Positions 39,856-52,700 of a stretch of DNA of 64,000 bases are shown here, in pieces. Source of the DNA: Aquila chrysaetos chrysaetos (taxonomy: Eukaryota; Chordata; Aves; Accipitriformes; Accipitridae); contig NC_044005.1 of the NCBI RefSeq assembly GCF_900496995.4, positions 31,260,363-31,324,362 on the forward strand. Reading direction: 5' to 3'. How positions within the stretch are numbered: position 1 is the first letter of the stretch; the number at the start of each line of letters is the position of its first letter. The position numbers and the translations under genes were made by a program. A model generated the notes under the pieces. That model did no database searches and was not told the DNA's origin. It was given only the letters and a program-made list of their open reading frames with translations.

Positions 39856-40887
39856 CTAACAAAAACAGAAAGCAAGCAAATGCGTATGCAACAACCTGCA
39901 GTTTTTGCAGAGAAAGCTGACAGGGATGAACCCACCCGCACGCCGAGAAATTTTCACTACTGGTCCAAAAAAACATTTTGTACGCAGGCTCTACCAAAGG
40001 GAGCCTGCCTCACGGGCAGGCAGGCTGGCAGGAACGGGGCCTACTTAAAAATAACCCCAGTAGGCATTTTGTTTAGACAAACAGTTAAATATGATCGATC
40101 TTAACACGTAAGAGAAAAAAAGAATGAGGGCTTGCGTTAAAGTAGACCAAAACACCGCTTTCAAAGTTGGGAACTTTAACAAATAGGCTAGACCTAGTGG
40201 TCCTTTACGTTACAGTCGCTTCGAGCACAACAAATACAGCTAAGAGCGAAGGAAGCGAAACCCGAGGTGCTGAGGCGCCGGAGAAGCACCGGCAGCTGCC
40301 CAGAGGGCTGGCCCGCCCGCGCCGGGGCCGTCTCAGAGGTACCCGCACAAGTGCGGCTGGCTGGAGCCGGGGTACTTCAGAACAAGAGGTAGGCGACGGC
40401 TCTTCTGCACCCTGCGGGCCCTCCGCAGCAGGACAGATGCACTGCCAGGCAGGAGCCTGCATCGCCACAGGCAGCGTCCCACCTACTGCCCGGTGGCCCG
40501 ATTTTAACACCACGGGCGCCGAGCGACCGCGCGCTCCTTCCACAGAACTGACTCGGCTCCAGCCAAACACCGGGCAGAGACTCACCTTCCTCTGCTCCGC
40601 CCGCCCGCCGCCACGGACCGCCCCGCGCCGCTAACGCCCTGCTGCGACCGCGTCCCCACACCGCACAGCAAGGGCTGGACCGGCTGCGCCAGGACACAGC
40701 CCGCCAAAACACCGAGCGCGTCTAGGCCACGGCGGCCCTCCTGCCTCCCACCCCCCCGCTGCTCCCCCCCCAAGCGCACAGACAGACAGACAGACAGACC
40801 CTCCGCGGCCGGCGGGCGCGGCCGTCCCGCTCCCCTCCCGCCCCGGGGCGGACCGGCCGCACGGCGGAGAGCTCACGCTTCACTCAC
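39856..40887 (-). other. NUBPL intron 1
   Basis: About 1 kb long. Its 5' two-thirds belong to the CpG island and its 3' third is AT-rich. Donor gtgagt, acceptor gttag. Confidence 0.9.
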
Positions 40888-41400
40888 CGCGGAGTCGGCA
40901 AAGGGAGCGGCGGGACCGCAGCCCGGGCGGCGCCGCGGCGCCGTTGGAGCCCTCCCGCCGCCGCCGACGGGGAGGCGGGCGGCGCGCAGCGCCCAACGCC
41001 AGGCGAGAGCCCCCATGCCCGCCGCCTCCCCCGCCCCGGGCGCGCTGAGATGGCGCCGTCTCGCCGCGCCTCGGCCCGCCCCCTGCGCCGCCCCGGGCCG
41101 GGCCGCGCCTCTCGCCGCTCGGTCGGGGTCGGGGCCCAGGCCCCGGCGCAGCCCGGAAGGACCGGAGCTCCGGCGGCGGGACCGGGGCCGGGACCCGGCG
41201 GCCCCAGCAGGCCCGGGGAGAGCTTGCTGGAGAAGGAAGATTTTGTACTGAGAGAACTGCTGCGGCCGCGGACCTTGGCGGAACAGACCGAGGCCCTCCC
41301 GGATAAAGTGCCGAGCGGTGGCACCGTGAAGCAGCAGCAGCAGCACAAAAAAGCAGCTCCTTGCCGCTGTCTGCGAGAAAACTGAGCCCAAGGGGAAACT
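40240..41400 (-). promoter_or_regulatory. CpG island over NUBPL exon 1 (promoter)
   Basis: Dense CpG sequence surrounds NUBPL exon 1 and the start of intron 1, against an AT-rich background on both sides. It includes GC boxes and a GAGATGGCG YY1-like site at about 41047-41055, just upstream of the start codon. No TATA box was seen at an appropriate distance, typical of a housekeeping CpG-island promoter. Open frames across this interval on both strands are by-products of base composition. A (CAGA)n run lies at 40778-40799. Confidence 0.8.
40888..41016 (-). CDS. NUBPL: NUBPL coding exon 1 (start codon, mitochondrial presequence)
   Basis: First coding exon of NUBPL/IND1, the mitochondrial P-loop NTPase that delivers 4Fe-4S clusters to respiratory complex I. 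It encodes 43 residues beginning MGALAWRW, which match the position and style of the mammalian start MGIWQRL. The segment is rich in Arg, Ala and Gly and has no acidic residue until Asp41, as expected of a mitochondrial targeting presequence. The start has a strong Kozak context (G at -3, G at +4). The exon ends in GACTCCGCG followed by the donor gtgagt, at phase 0, and joins cleanly to exon 2. An open frame continues upstream in frame to 41391, but it has no family support and is low-complexity CpG-island sequence. This exon was identified from its position and presequence character, because presequences diverge fast; the downstream exons make the gene identity firm. Confidence 0.9.
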
Positions 41401-41449
41401 ACCGAGTGACCATGTGCATTACAAATCGGTTTGGGGTTATTCCTCACAG

Positions 41450-41970
41450 TGCTGTACTTGTCCCTGCCGAACCTCGTCCTGGTTTTCTCTGCGGCACTCC
41501 TTCGGCTTGTCGGTGCCTTCCGAATTGCTCATCTTGGCCTGCAGAACGGTTGGCCAAGAGCTTGGTCCCTCCTTCGCTTGTGTCCTCTGCAAATATAAGA
41601 TATTCCATTTCATCGTTTGGGTCATTAACTAAAAGAACAAAGAGACCTGTTGCCAGGACAGGTGCCACCTGGTTTGGGGTTTTTTTTAATACTCCTAATA
41701 TTGAAGCACTGATAAATGTTCTGGTTATAGACTTGGTTTTCCAGCCAGTTTACACCCAGTCTGTAGAATATTCATCAAAACCACGTTTTTGTTCCTTATG
41801 TCATCTGAGATTTGTTTAAAGATCTAAGATACATATCATCTACTGCTGCTCTCCCACCTACAAGGCTTGTAACCACGTTGTGGAAGGAAATGAGATTGGT
41901 TTGACATGATTTGCTCTTGACAATTCCATGAATAGTCCTTATTCATCTAAGTGGTATTATACAAGTAATT
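41450..41970 (-). mobile_element. Ancient CR1-type LINE reverse transcriptase relic
   Basis: Read on the minus strand, disjointed frames give recognisable reverse transcriptase pieces in the right order. A segment near 41890-41945 resembles the CR1 KSCxTNLISF region; one near 41735-41770 resembles the NWLDG region; 41600-41668 reads VLATGLFVLLVNDPNDEMEY followed by LIFAEDTS, which parallels CR1 VLGPVLFNIFINDL and FADDTK, with the catalytic FADD changed to FAED. Stops and frameshifts interrupt it throughout, so it is a fossil. It begins immediately upstream of the NUBPL CpG island. The motif match is by eye only. Confidence 0.65.
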
Positions 41971-44900
41971 CAGATCTTGGCAGTTTCAGGCCATTAGTTT
42001 TCAAAGATAAAATGCAGTGTAGATAGTGTTCTTTGTCGGTATCTGTTGCAATATGTAATGGATCAGAGGATTTTATGTCAGTTTAAAGGGTTATTATAAT
42101 AAACATTTCCTCTCTTTCACAGTGAGCAGAATTTTCACCACTGTTTTAAATGTTATTTTTTGACTTGTATTATTAAAAGTGCTAACGAAGCATTCTGCTA
42201 AACCCCACCATTTTCAAAGGTTTATTCCAGTGCTCAGCTACCACATACAAATTACAATGATAAAATTTTTTGCTATCCTTTAAGTGATTCTCATTCAACC
42301 TCTCATTTTTGTTGTATCCACAGGAGCGTATTTTGCATAGTTAGCACAGACACTTGAAGAGGTCAGTTTCCCAATAATTTACCCTACCGCCAAACCAAAA
42401 TGCAAAAGAATACTGAAAACCAATGAGCCACTTCATTTTGAAACTATAATATAGATCTGCCTCAAGAGCCTTTTTATCACTGCCTCAGGAAACCATGTTA
42501 CCTTTTGCCTTGCAATAAATTTGCATAATTGGTTTTCCTACCTTGAGCAGATGGAGGCAGTGTTCAAGCGCAAAATATTATGCATCTCACAGAATTGAAA
42601 TCGGTACGGCAGGATCAGTGGTAGGCATACAGTTTAGATATACATCACTTCAATGTCTGTACAAAGAAAAGAAAATGGCAAAAAAGTTCCATCATATACT
42701 CTTTGGTTCTGAGAACAGCTCTGACACTGACTGGAACAACCCTCACAAATATTTTTGTGGGTTTGTTTTTTTGTAAAGCTGATCTAGCACAAAGTGATTT
42801 TTAGAAAAGTAAGCTGAAGGAGTTTTCCAAACTGTCACTTAAGAAAGAACAATTCTCAATATTTTTAGTTTTAATAATTTCTTTTAGCACTGGTTTGTTA
42901 ATAGTAGGGGAGCTAGTATGGCAGTAGGTTGTACTGAATGTGAATATAAAAGTAGAATTTGTCCATTAGAAAGGGATTAAATTTGCTCAGCAACAAAGCA
43001 GACATTTTCAGAATACCTTGATTCTTAATACTGGAATACATTGATTACAGTTTGATTGAGTAGTATTCCAGCATCTCTACTAATTGTGAAGACAGTTTTA
43101 TGGATTATACACTTCTCATAATTGCTTTTGGCTTCCTATTTAAATTTTAAAATTTGAAAGTATTGGTCTCAGTTGTTTGCCTGACATGTCATTGCAGTCC
43201 ACATACAGTGCTAAAATATGAGTCTAGGAAAATGCAATCAAAAATTAACAAGGATTTTACTGCCGGACTTGAGTCTTTATGGAAACTACGAGCAATCTCT
43301 GCATCTTTCAGAAAATTCCACTCCAGACTTTTCAATAGTTCAACAAAATGAAAAACACAATATTTAATTTTGATGCAAATTGATAACATTTTCTATAAGT
43401 AAGTGTAAGAAAATATTTCAAAGACTTTAAATTGCTATTCAGCCTGAACACTAACATCATAAAAATAGAATTGATTTTTGTCTGAAATTAGATTGTCTTG
43501 TGTTTAAATGTATTCTTTCTCCACCCAAAATCAATTAAAGGTATACAGGTATAGCTAGGAGAGATTTGTTGCCAAATGACTCCAAATTTTAAAAATGAAT
43601 TAACATTTGAAAAATGATTTGGTAGATAATTAGGTTGATTTGTGTGCAATAGGAAGTAGGCAGCTAAAAAAAAAGAGTATATCATCAAGACTCTAAGCTT
43701 TCAAGGCTGATGGAGCCCTGTGTGTTTCCATTCTCATTTCTGGGTGTCTGTATAGTACCATATTAATAATATAGTAATTTAAGGACACACTGCAAACTCT
43801 TACTTACATGAGTCATCCATTCTGGTCACAAGTTAAACTAGAAATTATATTAAAGAAAGGCTAAATAAATGTTCTTCAAAACTAAGGAGTCATTTTAGCT
43901 TCATGACTAAGCCTTTAATATTTGGCCGCAGAGGTATACAATAGCATACCAGGGAGACTGTGTGGCATGGGGGTCACCAATTCTGGGTTTTTTTTCCCTG
44001 GCTGGTCAGCCAGCCCTGGCACATTTAAGATAAGTAAGGTTAAAATGTTGCTTTTTATCTTTTTTGTTCACATAGTGATGAATAGTTGGTTCATGAAGAA
44101 AGGAAGTCTAAGATAGTTAAGTTTTAGGCCAGTTACCAAAGCTCATGTGATGGACAATGAGACTGATCTTGTATGATTAAGAAATATAGATGAATACATT
44201 AATTATGAGATAATCTTCCATATATTGTTATACAGTAAAATAAGATACAATGCCCTAAAAAAGAGTTATGGGAGTTGCGGCACTTCTGGAGAAGCCAGGA
44301 AAACTTGAGGGGTCATCACATTCCCTTTTTTCCATGCTTTCTTAAACTGGAGCAGTTGTTCCCAAGCTTTTTTAAAGCTAAGCCTAGTTTCAAAAGTGAC
44401 TTCTTTTGCTCTTACCCAACAACCACTGGTGCAGGGAGCCTTGCTGCTCTGCCCTCGTTTCTGAGCCTCGGGCTCGTTAGTGTTACCTCTTGGCTCAGCC
44501 CATGCACTGTGTCTCAGGATGGCTGCCACCTCCTCCCTTTGGCAGCTCTGAGACCAAGCTAGGGCTGCTCTCATGGCTCTCGCCAGACTATCAGTCTCCT
44601 GCGGGGCTGACAAACTAGATCAGGCTGCAAAACAAACCACACCAAAATGCCTACCGGTGTGAGTTCTTTGCTTTATCTTTGCTCTGCTCCTAATGTAAGT
44701 TAAAGCAAGTTCCAAGTTGCTTTACTTAATGCCGAGACACGCGATCTGGTCCTGCACGGACCAGCGCCGGCTTGGCAGAGCTCATGTGCGTGGGCTCGGT
44801 CTTGTACCTGGGGGTAACAGGCTCCAGCCGTATCCGTAAGGCACACCTCAAAAACACGTAAGTAGGGAATTTCAGGCATGAGAGGAGAAAACAACTGCAG

Positions 44901-45837
44901 GTGTGTATGAGGAGGGTCCTTATGTCTCATGGTATTGCCTCTGTCATTCATTAGAATTTCTCATCTTACGTCTTTTTCCTGCTAGGCTTAGATACCAAGG
45001 CCAACATCACTGATATTGAGGCAGTTATGCCCACTTGTTGCAAAGTAAATTTGGCCCAAGGGATTTTAACAGATTCTGATTTCAAATATCCATACAAAAC
45101 AAGTGAGGTTTACCTGTGTTTTCGTATGCAATATTACCTTTTTTAAGAAGCAAACTTTGTTCATTATGTATGGCAATCTTTGAAACCACGACATCTTAAC
45201 AAGCGTAATGAAAACACATAAGAAACAGTAATAATGTATTCATTTTTATCATGTGGATTAATATTTTCAATAAATGTAAGACCACAAAAGTAGCTTCATT
45301 CTATGTGAATGCTTTGCCAAACCTGAAACTGAGAAAGAGATTGTCTCCTTCAGTTGTGTTTTGCTAAATGAGGAAGAAGGTCTGACAGAACTGAGCCCAA
45401 TTTAGTTTGTATATTGTTTTCGTGCGGACATTTTAATCAGTGCAGTCCTTTACAGTCAAGAAGAGATGAAAACCTTATTTAAATTATTGCTAGATTCTTC
45501 TGAAGTCAGTCATCAAGTTCTTCAGGTTAATACTGCTTACTATAGTAACAGTCACATCACAGTGAAGATGCAGCTGATATTACAGCAATTTTTCCAGCCT
45601 CAAGCAAGCGGTGCAGAAAACGAAGAGATTTATTTTATTGAATATGCCCTTCAGTAACAAAGCCACATAATTTTTCTTCGGTACCTGATGTATAGATATT
45701 CTTTGCATAAATGGAATTAACTCCAATTAACAGTATTTCCATACTTAAAGAAAAGAGAAAAACAAAGGTTTTGATTTCTTTTAAAAGTATTCCTAAGCTG
45801 TGTCATATATTTTACAAACATTGAAGGCAGACTGGCA

Positions 45838-45887
45838 TTTTCTTTCTTTCTTCTTTCCTTTCTTTTTCTTTTTCTTTTTTTTTTTTC
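45838..45887 (+). repeat. TTTC-rich polypyrimidine tract
   Basis: A 50-base pure pyrimidine tract made of TTTC, TTTTC and T12 units, followed by AG. It resembles a splice acceptor, but no supporting exon follows. Intergenic. Confidence 0.85.
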
Positions 45888-45914
45888 AGTAATGGAGATA
45901 AATTGCAATGATAA

Positions 45915-46010
45915 GAGTCCCAGGGGCAGAAAGAGCCCTATTGTGTTAGACATTGTACAAACACAGAATAAAAAAGATGGTCACTGTCCTAAAAGCTTCA
46001 GTAAACCATT
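45915..46010 (+). repeat. Ancient amniote repeat relic (family uncertain)
   Basis: Contains GCCCTATTGTGTTAGACATT, then GTACAAACACAGAATAAAAA and GATGGTCACTGTCCT. This resembles the widely dispersed amniote unit 'ccattgtgctaggcgctgtacaaacac...gtccctgcccc'. I cannot name the family with confidence. It lies directly after a TTTC-rich pyrimidine tract. Confidence 0.4.
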
Positions 46011-46624
46011 TGACACCACTGGTCTGAATCATAATGGCATTCAGTGACAGTTTCAGTTTCTGAAATAATTTTAATTCTGCTCTTCATTCATTTTTCTCAG
46101 TAATGAGCATATGCTTTAGAGGAAGCATTTTTGTTAACATCAGAACCTTGAGCCTAAATGAGTTCTGTATAGCAAATTAATTTTATTTCATCAATGAGAC
46201 TGAGACATTACATCAACTTTTAGTGGTTTTGGTGTTTAGTAGTTATTTTTGAAACCTGCTTCATGTTCCAAAACAGTTCCGTTTTGCTCTGTGGCCATTC
46301 AATTCTTATGTCATAATTCCCAGTACCCTAGCAGTACAAGATATTTCAGAAGGGCACCGATGCACTTTGGGTGTATATGGACCACTTCGACAATTACGCC
46401 AGCAGCAACCTGCTCCAGAGTGTTTCAGTGTGCAAGGACCAATCTCAGCTGAAATAAACGTGATCCAAGAACACATCTTGTGTCTGCGTACCCTGTTTGA
46501 AGCACCATCATGTAAAACTGTGAGGCACTCCACCACTGTGGAGCCAGAGCAGCTGATTCTTGGAATCCAATCCTCTGGTTAATCCACAACTGTGAAGGAA
46601 AGTAACCATTCTTCAGGGTTTTAC

Positions 46625-46705
46625 ACTGAGCCAGAGGCAGATCCAGGAATATAATCTGGAGCTCCTGATTTCTAATCTCTGATGCTGAAGTGTTACTATT
46701 ACTGA
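46625..46705 (-). repeat. MIR-like relic
   Basis: GAGCCAGAGGCAGATCCAGG followed by AATCTGGAGCTCCTGATTTC resembles the antisense of the MIR core (ggactcctgggttctaatcc, ggctctgcc). Tentative, intergenic. Confidence 0.4.
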
Positions 46706-49700
46706 TTTACCCCCCAAAAAAAAAAAAGAGAGACACAGTGCCTCAAATTTTTCATTATGCTAACGTCGTCTCATGTCAAACAGCAGGCTGCTATAGGCAG
46801 AATAGAGCCAATGGATGTTCCTACCACAGAGAGTGAAGGCAGGCATGTTTATAACTTGCCTATTTTCTCCTTTATAGGAAGCTTAGACCAAGGAAAGAAC
46901 AGCCTAAAGCAGAGCACCTTTGAAGTTTAACTTTTACAAGAAGCTGAGCTAGTTCCTCTCGATTCAGAGAATTTATCTTTGCTTTCGTTTCCATCCCAGC
47001 TCCCTGGGCATGAAGAGAAGAGGGACTGGGTTCATGGCTCCCTACAACAAAGTAACTAGGTTTCTCATTGTAATTGGTTCAGAGGAAGGTAGTTTTCTAG
47101 TGAATTCCTCATGAAATCTCTTGGCCTATGGATCTTGAAACTAAGGTCAAAACCCCAGCTCTATCACAGAAATAAATGTGATTTGCATTCTTCTAAACAC
47201 TGCTGCTAAAGAACTGCACTGTACCTTTTGAAATACCAATTTAATCAAACTTTGACATGAGGAAATATAACAGTATTACAGGAAATAGAGGGACTATTGA
47301 TAGAAGACACAAGATTGTTTTGACACTGAGTGGTTGCTGAATTCAGCACTTGGCTTATCAGCTCACACTTAGGACTCGTGAAAGTCGTTATAGAAAGGAG
47401 CTTTGCGAAGCAGGGTGGTGGTGTGCAACCAGCCTCTCAAGAATGGGCTCTGGCCCATCTTAACTGCCAAATCAGGACCAGAATTGTTTTGTTAGTGAGC
47501 GAGCCCTGGCCAAAAGTATGTCAGGAACCATTAAAAGTAAAGATGAGTGTCCAAGAATATTTCCTGCAATTGATTAACATCCTAGTACAGATGTAGCCTA
47601 GAGGTTCACCTGAAGGTGAGCTGAGTCATTCTCCAGACTGCATTAGTTAGATCCGTGTTTTCTATAATAGGAGCTAAAACACCTCCTATTTGTGCTGGAA
47701 TTTATTTGTGGGCACCAAAATTAAGGTTTTTTAAATCTGTATGTGGCCCTCACTCAGACTGTCACTATGAAGACGCAATTATTTTTTGTCCTATGGGCAA
47801 GAGAGTATCCAGGGAAAGATTAAATATCTGTAATTGATATTAAAATATCCCAAGTTACAGAGTAATTGTTTTACCCAGTTATTCATAAAAATGTAAGCCT
47901 CCAGCAGTTCCAAGAATTATCTGTGAAATAAAAACCTCTTTACAAAAAAGTTATACCAAATACCATTTTTCTGTTCTGTTAGAACATCAAATTTTGAAGA
48001 TAAACTGTTTTACTTCCACTCTGTAGCAGCTATTTAGCATCTATTATAAAAGAAAGAAACTGTGACCCTTTGGCAGCTTAAAAAAAAAACCAATCAAAGA
48101 TTATGTGAAAAATCTCCTTTTCATCATTGCAGTGCTTCTGAGGTATCAAATAATAAAGTAATAATATCATCCCAAATAAGTTCAGAAACATGCATTAAAA
48201 AAATATGTGCTTTAAGAAAGTGTGAAAATTAAATATTAAAAAACAATTCCTGACACTGGAATCTCTCTGAAACATGTTAAGCCACACTGGAATTCATAGC
48301 AGGAAGCCACATTATTTCTTGACACGGGGTCTATTATCTTATTTGACTCCATGAATATTCATTAGAATTTACAATCTTCTATTATTTAGCTCACTGCATT
48401 AAACATCTGCTTTTTTTCCCACAAGACCTGAGGGGAAACAAGATCACCTTCTATTTATGTTGGTTAAAATAATGAAAAGATTATATATACACTACTGTAT
48501 TAACTGAAATAAACTGATGGTAAATGAAAGTCCTACAGTTGCCATTTGTTCTAAGGGGAACGAGTTCCCAAAATATAATTTTAAGAAAAGCCCATAGATC
48601 AACATTATTGTATCTGTATATGATGCTGTGCTATGGCAAAGCAAGATACCCATTTGCGTTGTGATGCAATGTTCTTACATCAAAGGGAATAAAATGCCAA
48701 AATCTGTCAACCCTGCTTGGCTCATTGAGCTCTGGCAATCTTGTTGAACTGTGCCGTGAAAGAGGTTGCTGTGTTCTGGGAACAACAGCTCCAACAACTG
48801 ATAAATGACAGACCAAGCATATAATTAGTGCCTCCTCAAACTTACCCAGTTTTATCATGATGCATGGCAAATAGCGCTTGGGATGACTTCAGAGGTTTGC
48901 TATTCAGAGAATTGCCTAATGACCTATCATTTGTGTGCATGCTTTCTTCACTAGCTAAGGATCAGTATGCCTGAGGGGAAAAAAATGATAGAAGCTGTGG
49001 CTCAAGGAGAAAGCTTTTGGCCTGAAGCTCTGGTAAGAGGTTTATTTTGAAAGTCATCCCTATAAACGCAAAAAAATGACATACAGCCTGATTACGCCTG
49101 CACACTCAACAGTAACTGGAGGCAAGGAGTCCTCCAGGTACATAGAGAATAATAAATGACCTTTCATACCATTTGTGAAAGGAGCAGAAAGAGCCACGTC
49201 TCAATCCATGTACATTTTTAATAATAGCATGAGGCTTCATGCCAATACTGATAGTTTTACATATCGCGTCTATCGCAAACATGAAAGCTCAAGTTCCAGC
49301 TTCTAGAAGACATTGATGCATTTTTGTCTATAGCGACGTCCTCACATTACCATTAAAATTTCTCACTGAAAATTAAAAAAATGGGATTAACTAACAAAAC
49401 CACACCTCTATAGTACTAACTGCTATCGCAAAAGTGTTTATGAGGTGAAAAGAGCAGTGATGCAGCGATACCTGGGGAAGAGAACAGATTTTAATTCCTT
49501 TACATAGCAGAGGTAGAGGACCGTATCCAGCATAACAGGAACCAGTAACACAGGGGCTGCAGAGCACAGCACAAATACTTGGTGGACCCACCTTGGGTCT
49601 GCACCAAACCGACCCTGCGTGTAGGACATAAAGAACGTAGGACCTGTGCTCCACAGTGCCTGCAACGGGGCCCCGTCTAAATACCTCCTCCCTTAGGAGG

Positions 49701-52700
49701 AACGCAGTTTGCAACACCCAGCCAGGTCAGTCAGGCATGGGTTAGCTCGGTGGCTTGAAGCAAAGCAGAACCACCACCTACCACACCACCAGACCAGTGC
49801 CAGGCTCTGCGCAGACGCGTGTGTGGTCAGCGGCTCCCTACAGAGCACAAGAAGCTGAAGCTGAGTTTCACTGATCAAAGCTGGCCTGAGCAGATATACC
49901 GAGCTTGCTCAGGGGTGGCAAACAGCCTGCGCAGCGGCAGACTCCCATTCAGCACTCTGACTCCTCCCTGTTTGCTCCTGGCCCTGTGACCATAAGGTTA
50001 GCCTTTTACAGCTAGGTGGGTGCTTTTTCCTCACCACTGCTTCAGTTACTGTCCTACATCCAAGTAGTTTCCATGCACTCCTGCTGTCTAGAACACAGAC
50101 CCCAAACTCAGGAGACCAGGGAAGCAAGTATGAAGACATTTGAATATACCTGCAGGGATCAGCCTGGATCTGGCAGTACCATCCCTAAACAAGAGCAGAA
50201 AATTTCTGACCTTTAAGGGATTCCTCTTGAAGTCAGTTTGGTGGCTCTGTACAACCTCCCTCCGAGTTCCAGAATTGCGAGCGTTGTGTTGAAACTCAAG
50301 GTTGGGTCTGCACAAGAAAGGTTCAGGACTGTAGCTTATTAGATTAGCTCAGTTCTAAGAAAAAAACTGTATCTCTTCTAACCACTATGAGGTGTTACAA
50401 TTAGACCCTATGGTACCTACTGTAGGTAAGCTACTCCCACTGCTCTCTTGATTTCATCGGAGCAGAATACAGAAGTCCTTTTAACATTAATGCCTATCAA
50501 TCATGCAGACAAACGTTTGGTACAGGAGACACCCAAGCAGGGAAAAAACAGAGTAGTTAAATGTCACAGGCAAATGAACATGCCTGACACATGTAGAGAA
50601 AAAAACTGTGATTAATAGTGTTCTTATTTCCTTTAGGCAATCATGGTAAGCAAGCAGACTGCATATCTTTATCTGGCTATCTTTTTTTCCAATAGAGCCA
50701 AATTTCTACTTCTCACTTAGAAAAGCTGTAATTGTACCTCACACAGCCTTCACACCGAATCTGTTATTTTGTTCAGAAATTTAATTAACTTTTGATTACT
50801 TTAACACATTTCAGTATCTATTTTGTAATTATATGAAGGACTAAACAAAACACAAATCTATTTTTAGTGGTGTATTTAATTTTTGCTACATACTTTAAAC
50901 ACGCATAAAATCAACTGCTCAAATCACAAGACTGCTCTTCCACAACAGGAATAGCAGCCTTCACTGGCAACAATGCTGATATTTGTGGGGACAGTCAGTT
51001 GGCTCTGCTGGAAGAGCTAGAGAGGTGTATGAACTCTGAAACTACAAAACTAGGGCTGAAGAAGTCATGACCTTCCTCAGAGCTATGGTGCAAACCACAA
51101 AGATAAAGTCATTGTCATCTCTTCCTCTCAATCATCTTTTCCCAGAAGTCTGCAATGCTTCTTCTGAAGGCTAAACAGATCCGGGGGTCTGTTTGGAAGG
51201 CAAAGTTGATGGTAAGTCTTCATCCCATGTCTTCTCTGGAAGAACTACTTCTGGTAGCTTTACATGAGCATTGTACAATACTTGTGGTCTTTCAGTGACA
51301 GGACTGCTATTCCATCTCATTGACTTGTATTAGGGAAATTCTTCATGTCCTCTCTCTGCTTTCCTTATTTAAATACCTCTGGAAGAAGGAGGATGATGGT
51401 CGGGAGGCAGACATACTCCCAATCTTAATGTCTGGGCAGCACTTTGAATAAGAGAGAAGTCAATACTAAATACAGTCATCATAACGTGTCTGCTACTTAG
51501 ACAATAAAATTATTCTAACACGACCACCTCATTCTTTCTACATCCACATCACTGTTCAGCAGTATCTTCTCTTTTCCAGCTAATCAGCATTTCAGCTAGC
51601 AATTTTGAGGCAGTAGAAAGAAGAAAGCTTGACTGGATCTTGAACTAGTCTGAGAAACAGGTTACAAAAAAAGTAATAAAAAAAAAAAAAATCACCAGAT
51701 AGAAAAAGCCAGATAGCTCATGACAGATAGCACAAGCAGGCTAAGTAGCTCAAAACCAGAAGCAAAATAAGTAAACTGGGAGCAAAAGGGAAGAAAAAGG
51801 GATCATAATCCAACAGAAAGCAAAGGACTTGACTCAGTTCACGATAAGACCATAAGTATCACTTCAAAAACAAAACACACTATCATTCTGAGCTATCTTG
51901 TGGCAGTTTTAACATCTTAGACTAAAGATATGCAGTATTTTTTTTCTTTCTCTGAGGGATTGATCTGTTGTTTCAGCACAGCAAAATTAAAAAGTGTACT
52001 TTATTTAAACATTAATCCCAGTTTAGAGAGTTATTTTGTGGAATTTTCTTTTTCTTGTGATGGAAGTTTGCACTTTACTGCTGCAAATTTGACTTTCCAG
52101 GCCATCTCTGATGATGAAAGAGTCTTCTAACAGCAACCTCTAACAGCTAGCACAGCAGAGTCCATCAGTTCTGTCTCACCCTTCACAGCACTAGTGGCAT
52201 CCACGTGTGATTCTTTACTAAATGTTTCTAAGTTACTTAACTAAGTACTCTTTCCTTCCTTATCTGTGTCCTGCTACTTGTCTTCTTTCCTTTTTTTTAA
52301 TCTCTGTATGTGTGGGAAGAGAGAGTTCCACAGTGGACAATCGAGAAAATAAAATGTTTAGATGTAATTCTTCCCTTGACACTCTGCAGCATTTCAGCTA
52401 CATCTGTCCCACAAGATGTAGTTCTACCAAGATATAACCCTTCCCAACAACCTATTTTGTATCTTTGTTATCTAAATGCCACTGCAGCTTTGTATAGTTT
52501 CTCTTCAAAACAGATGACATTACCTAGGGACACTCTGTTGATTTGATAGCTCCTTGAAAGACCTTTGATCATGGTTTCAGACACCATAGACAAAGGAATA
52601 ACATCCAGGATGCATCTTGTCCCTTCAAAGTTCCAGTCAACTACTGCCTCTGCCAAATGGTATGCAACACCAAACTTAATACTAACAAAACAAAAAAAAA

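Noticed and set aside
40205..40712. Several 110-155-codon frames on both strands in NUBPL intron 1
   Set aside because: Compositional by-products of the CpG island. The NUBPL splice sites show that the interval is intronic.
41361..41819. 152-codon plus-strand frame
   Set aside because: The recognisable reverse transcriptase signal is on the opposite strand of this interval, so this frame is a shadow of a LINE fossil.
45838..45895. Polypyrimidine tract plus CAG as a splice acceptor for an intergenic exon
   Set aside because: The downstream sequence resembles an ancient repeat and carries no recognisable coding exon; the tract is a TTTC microsatellite.
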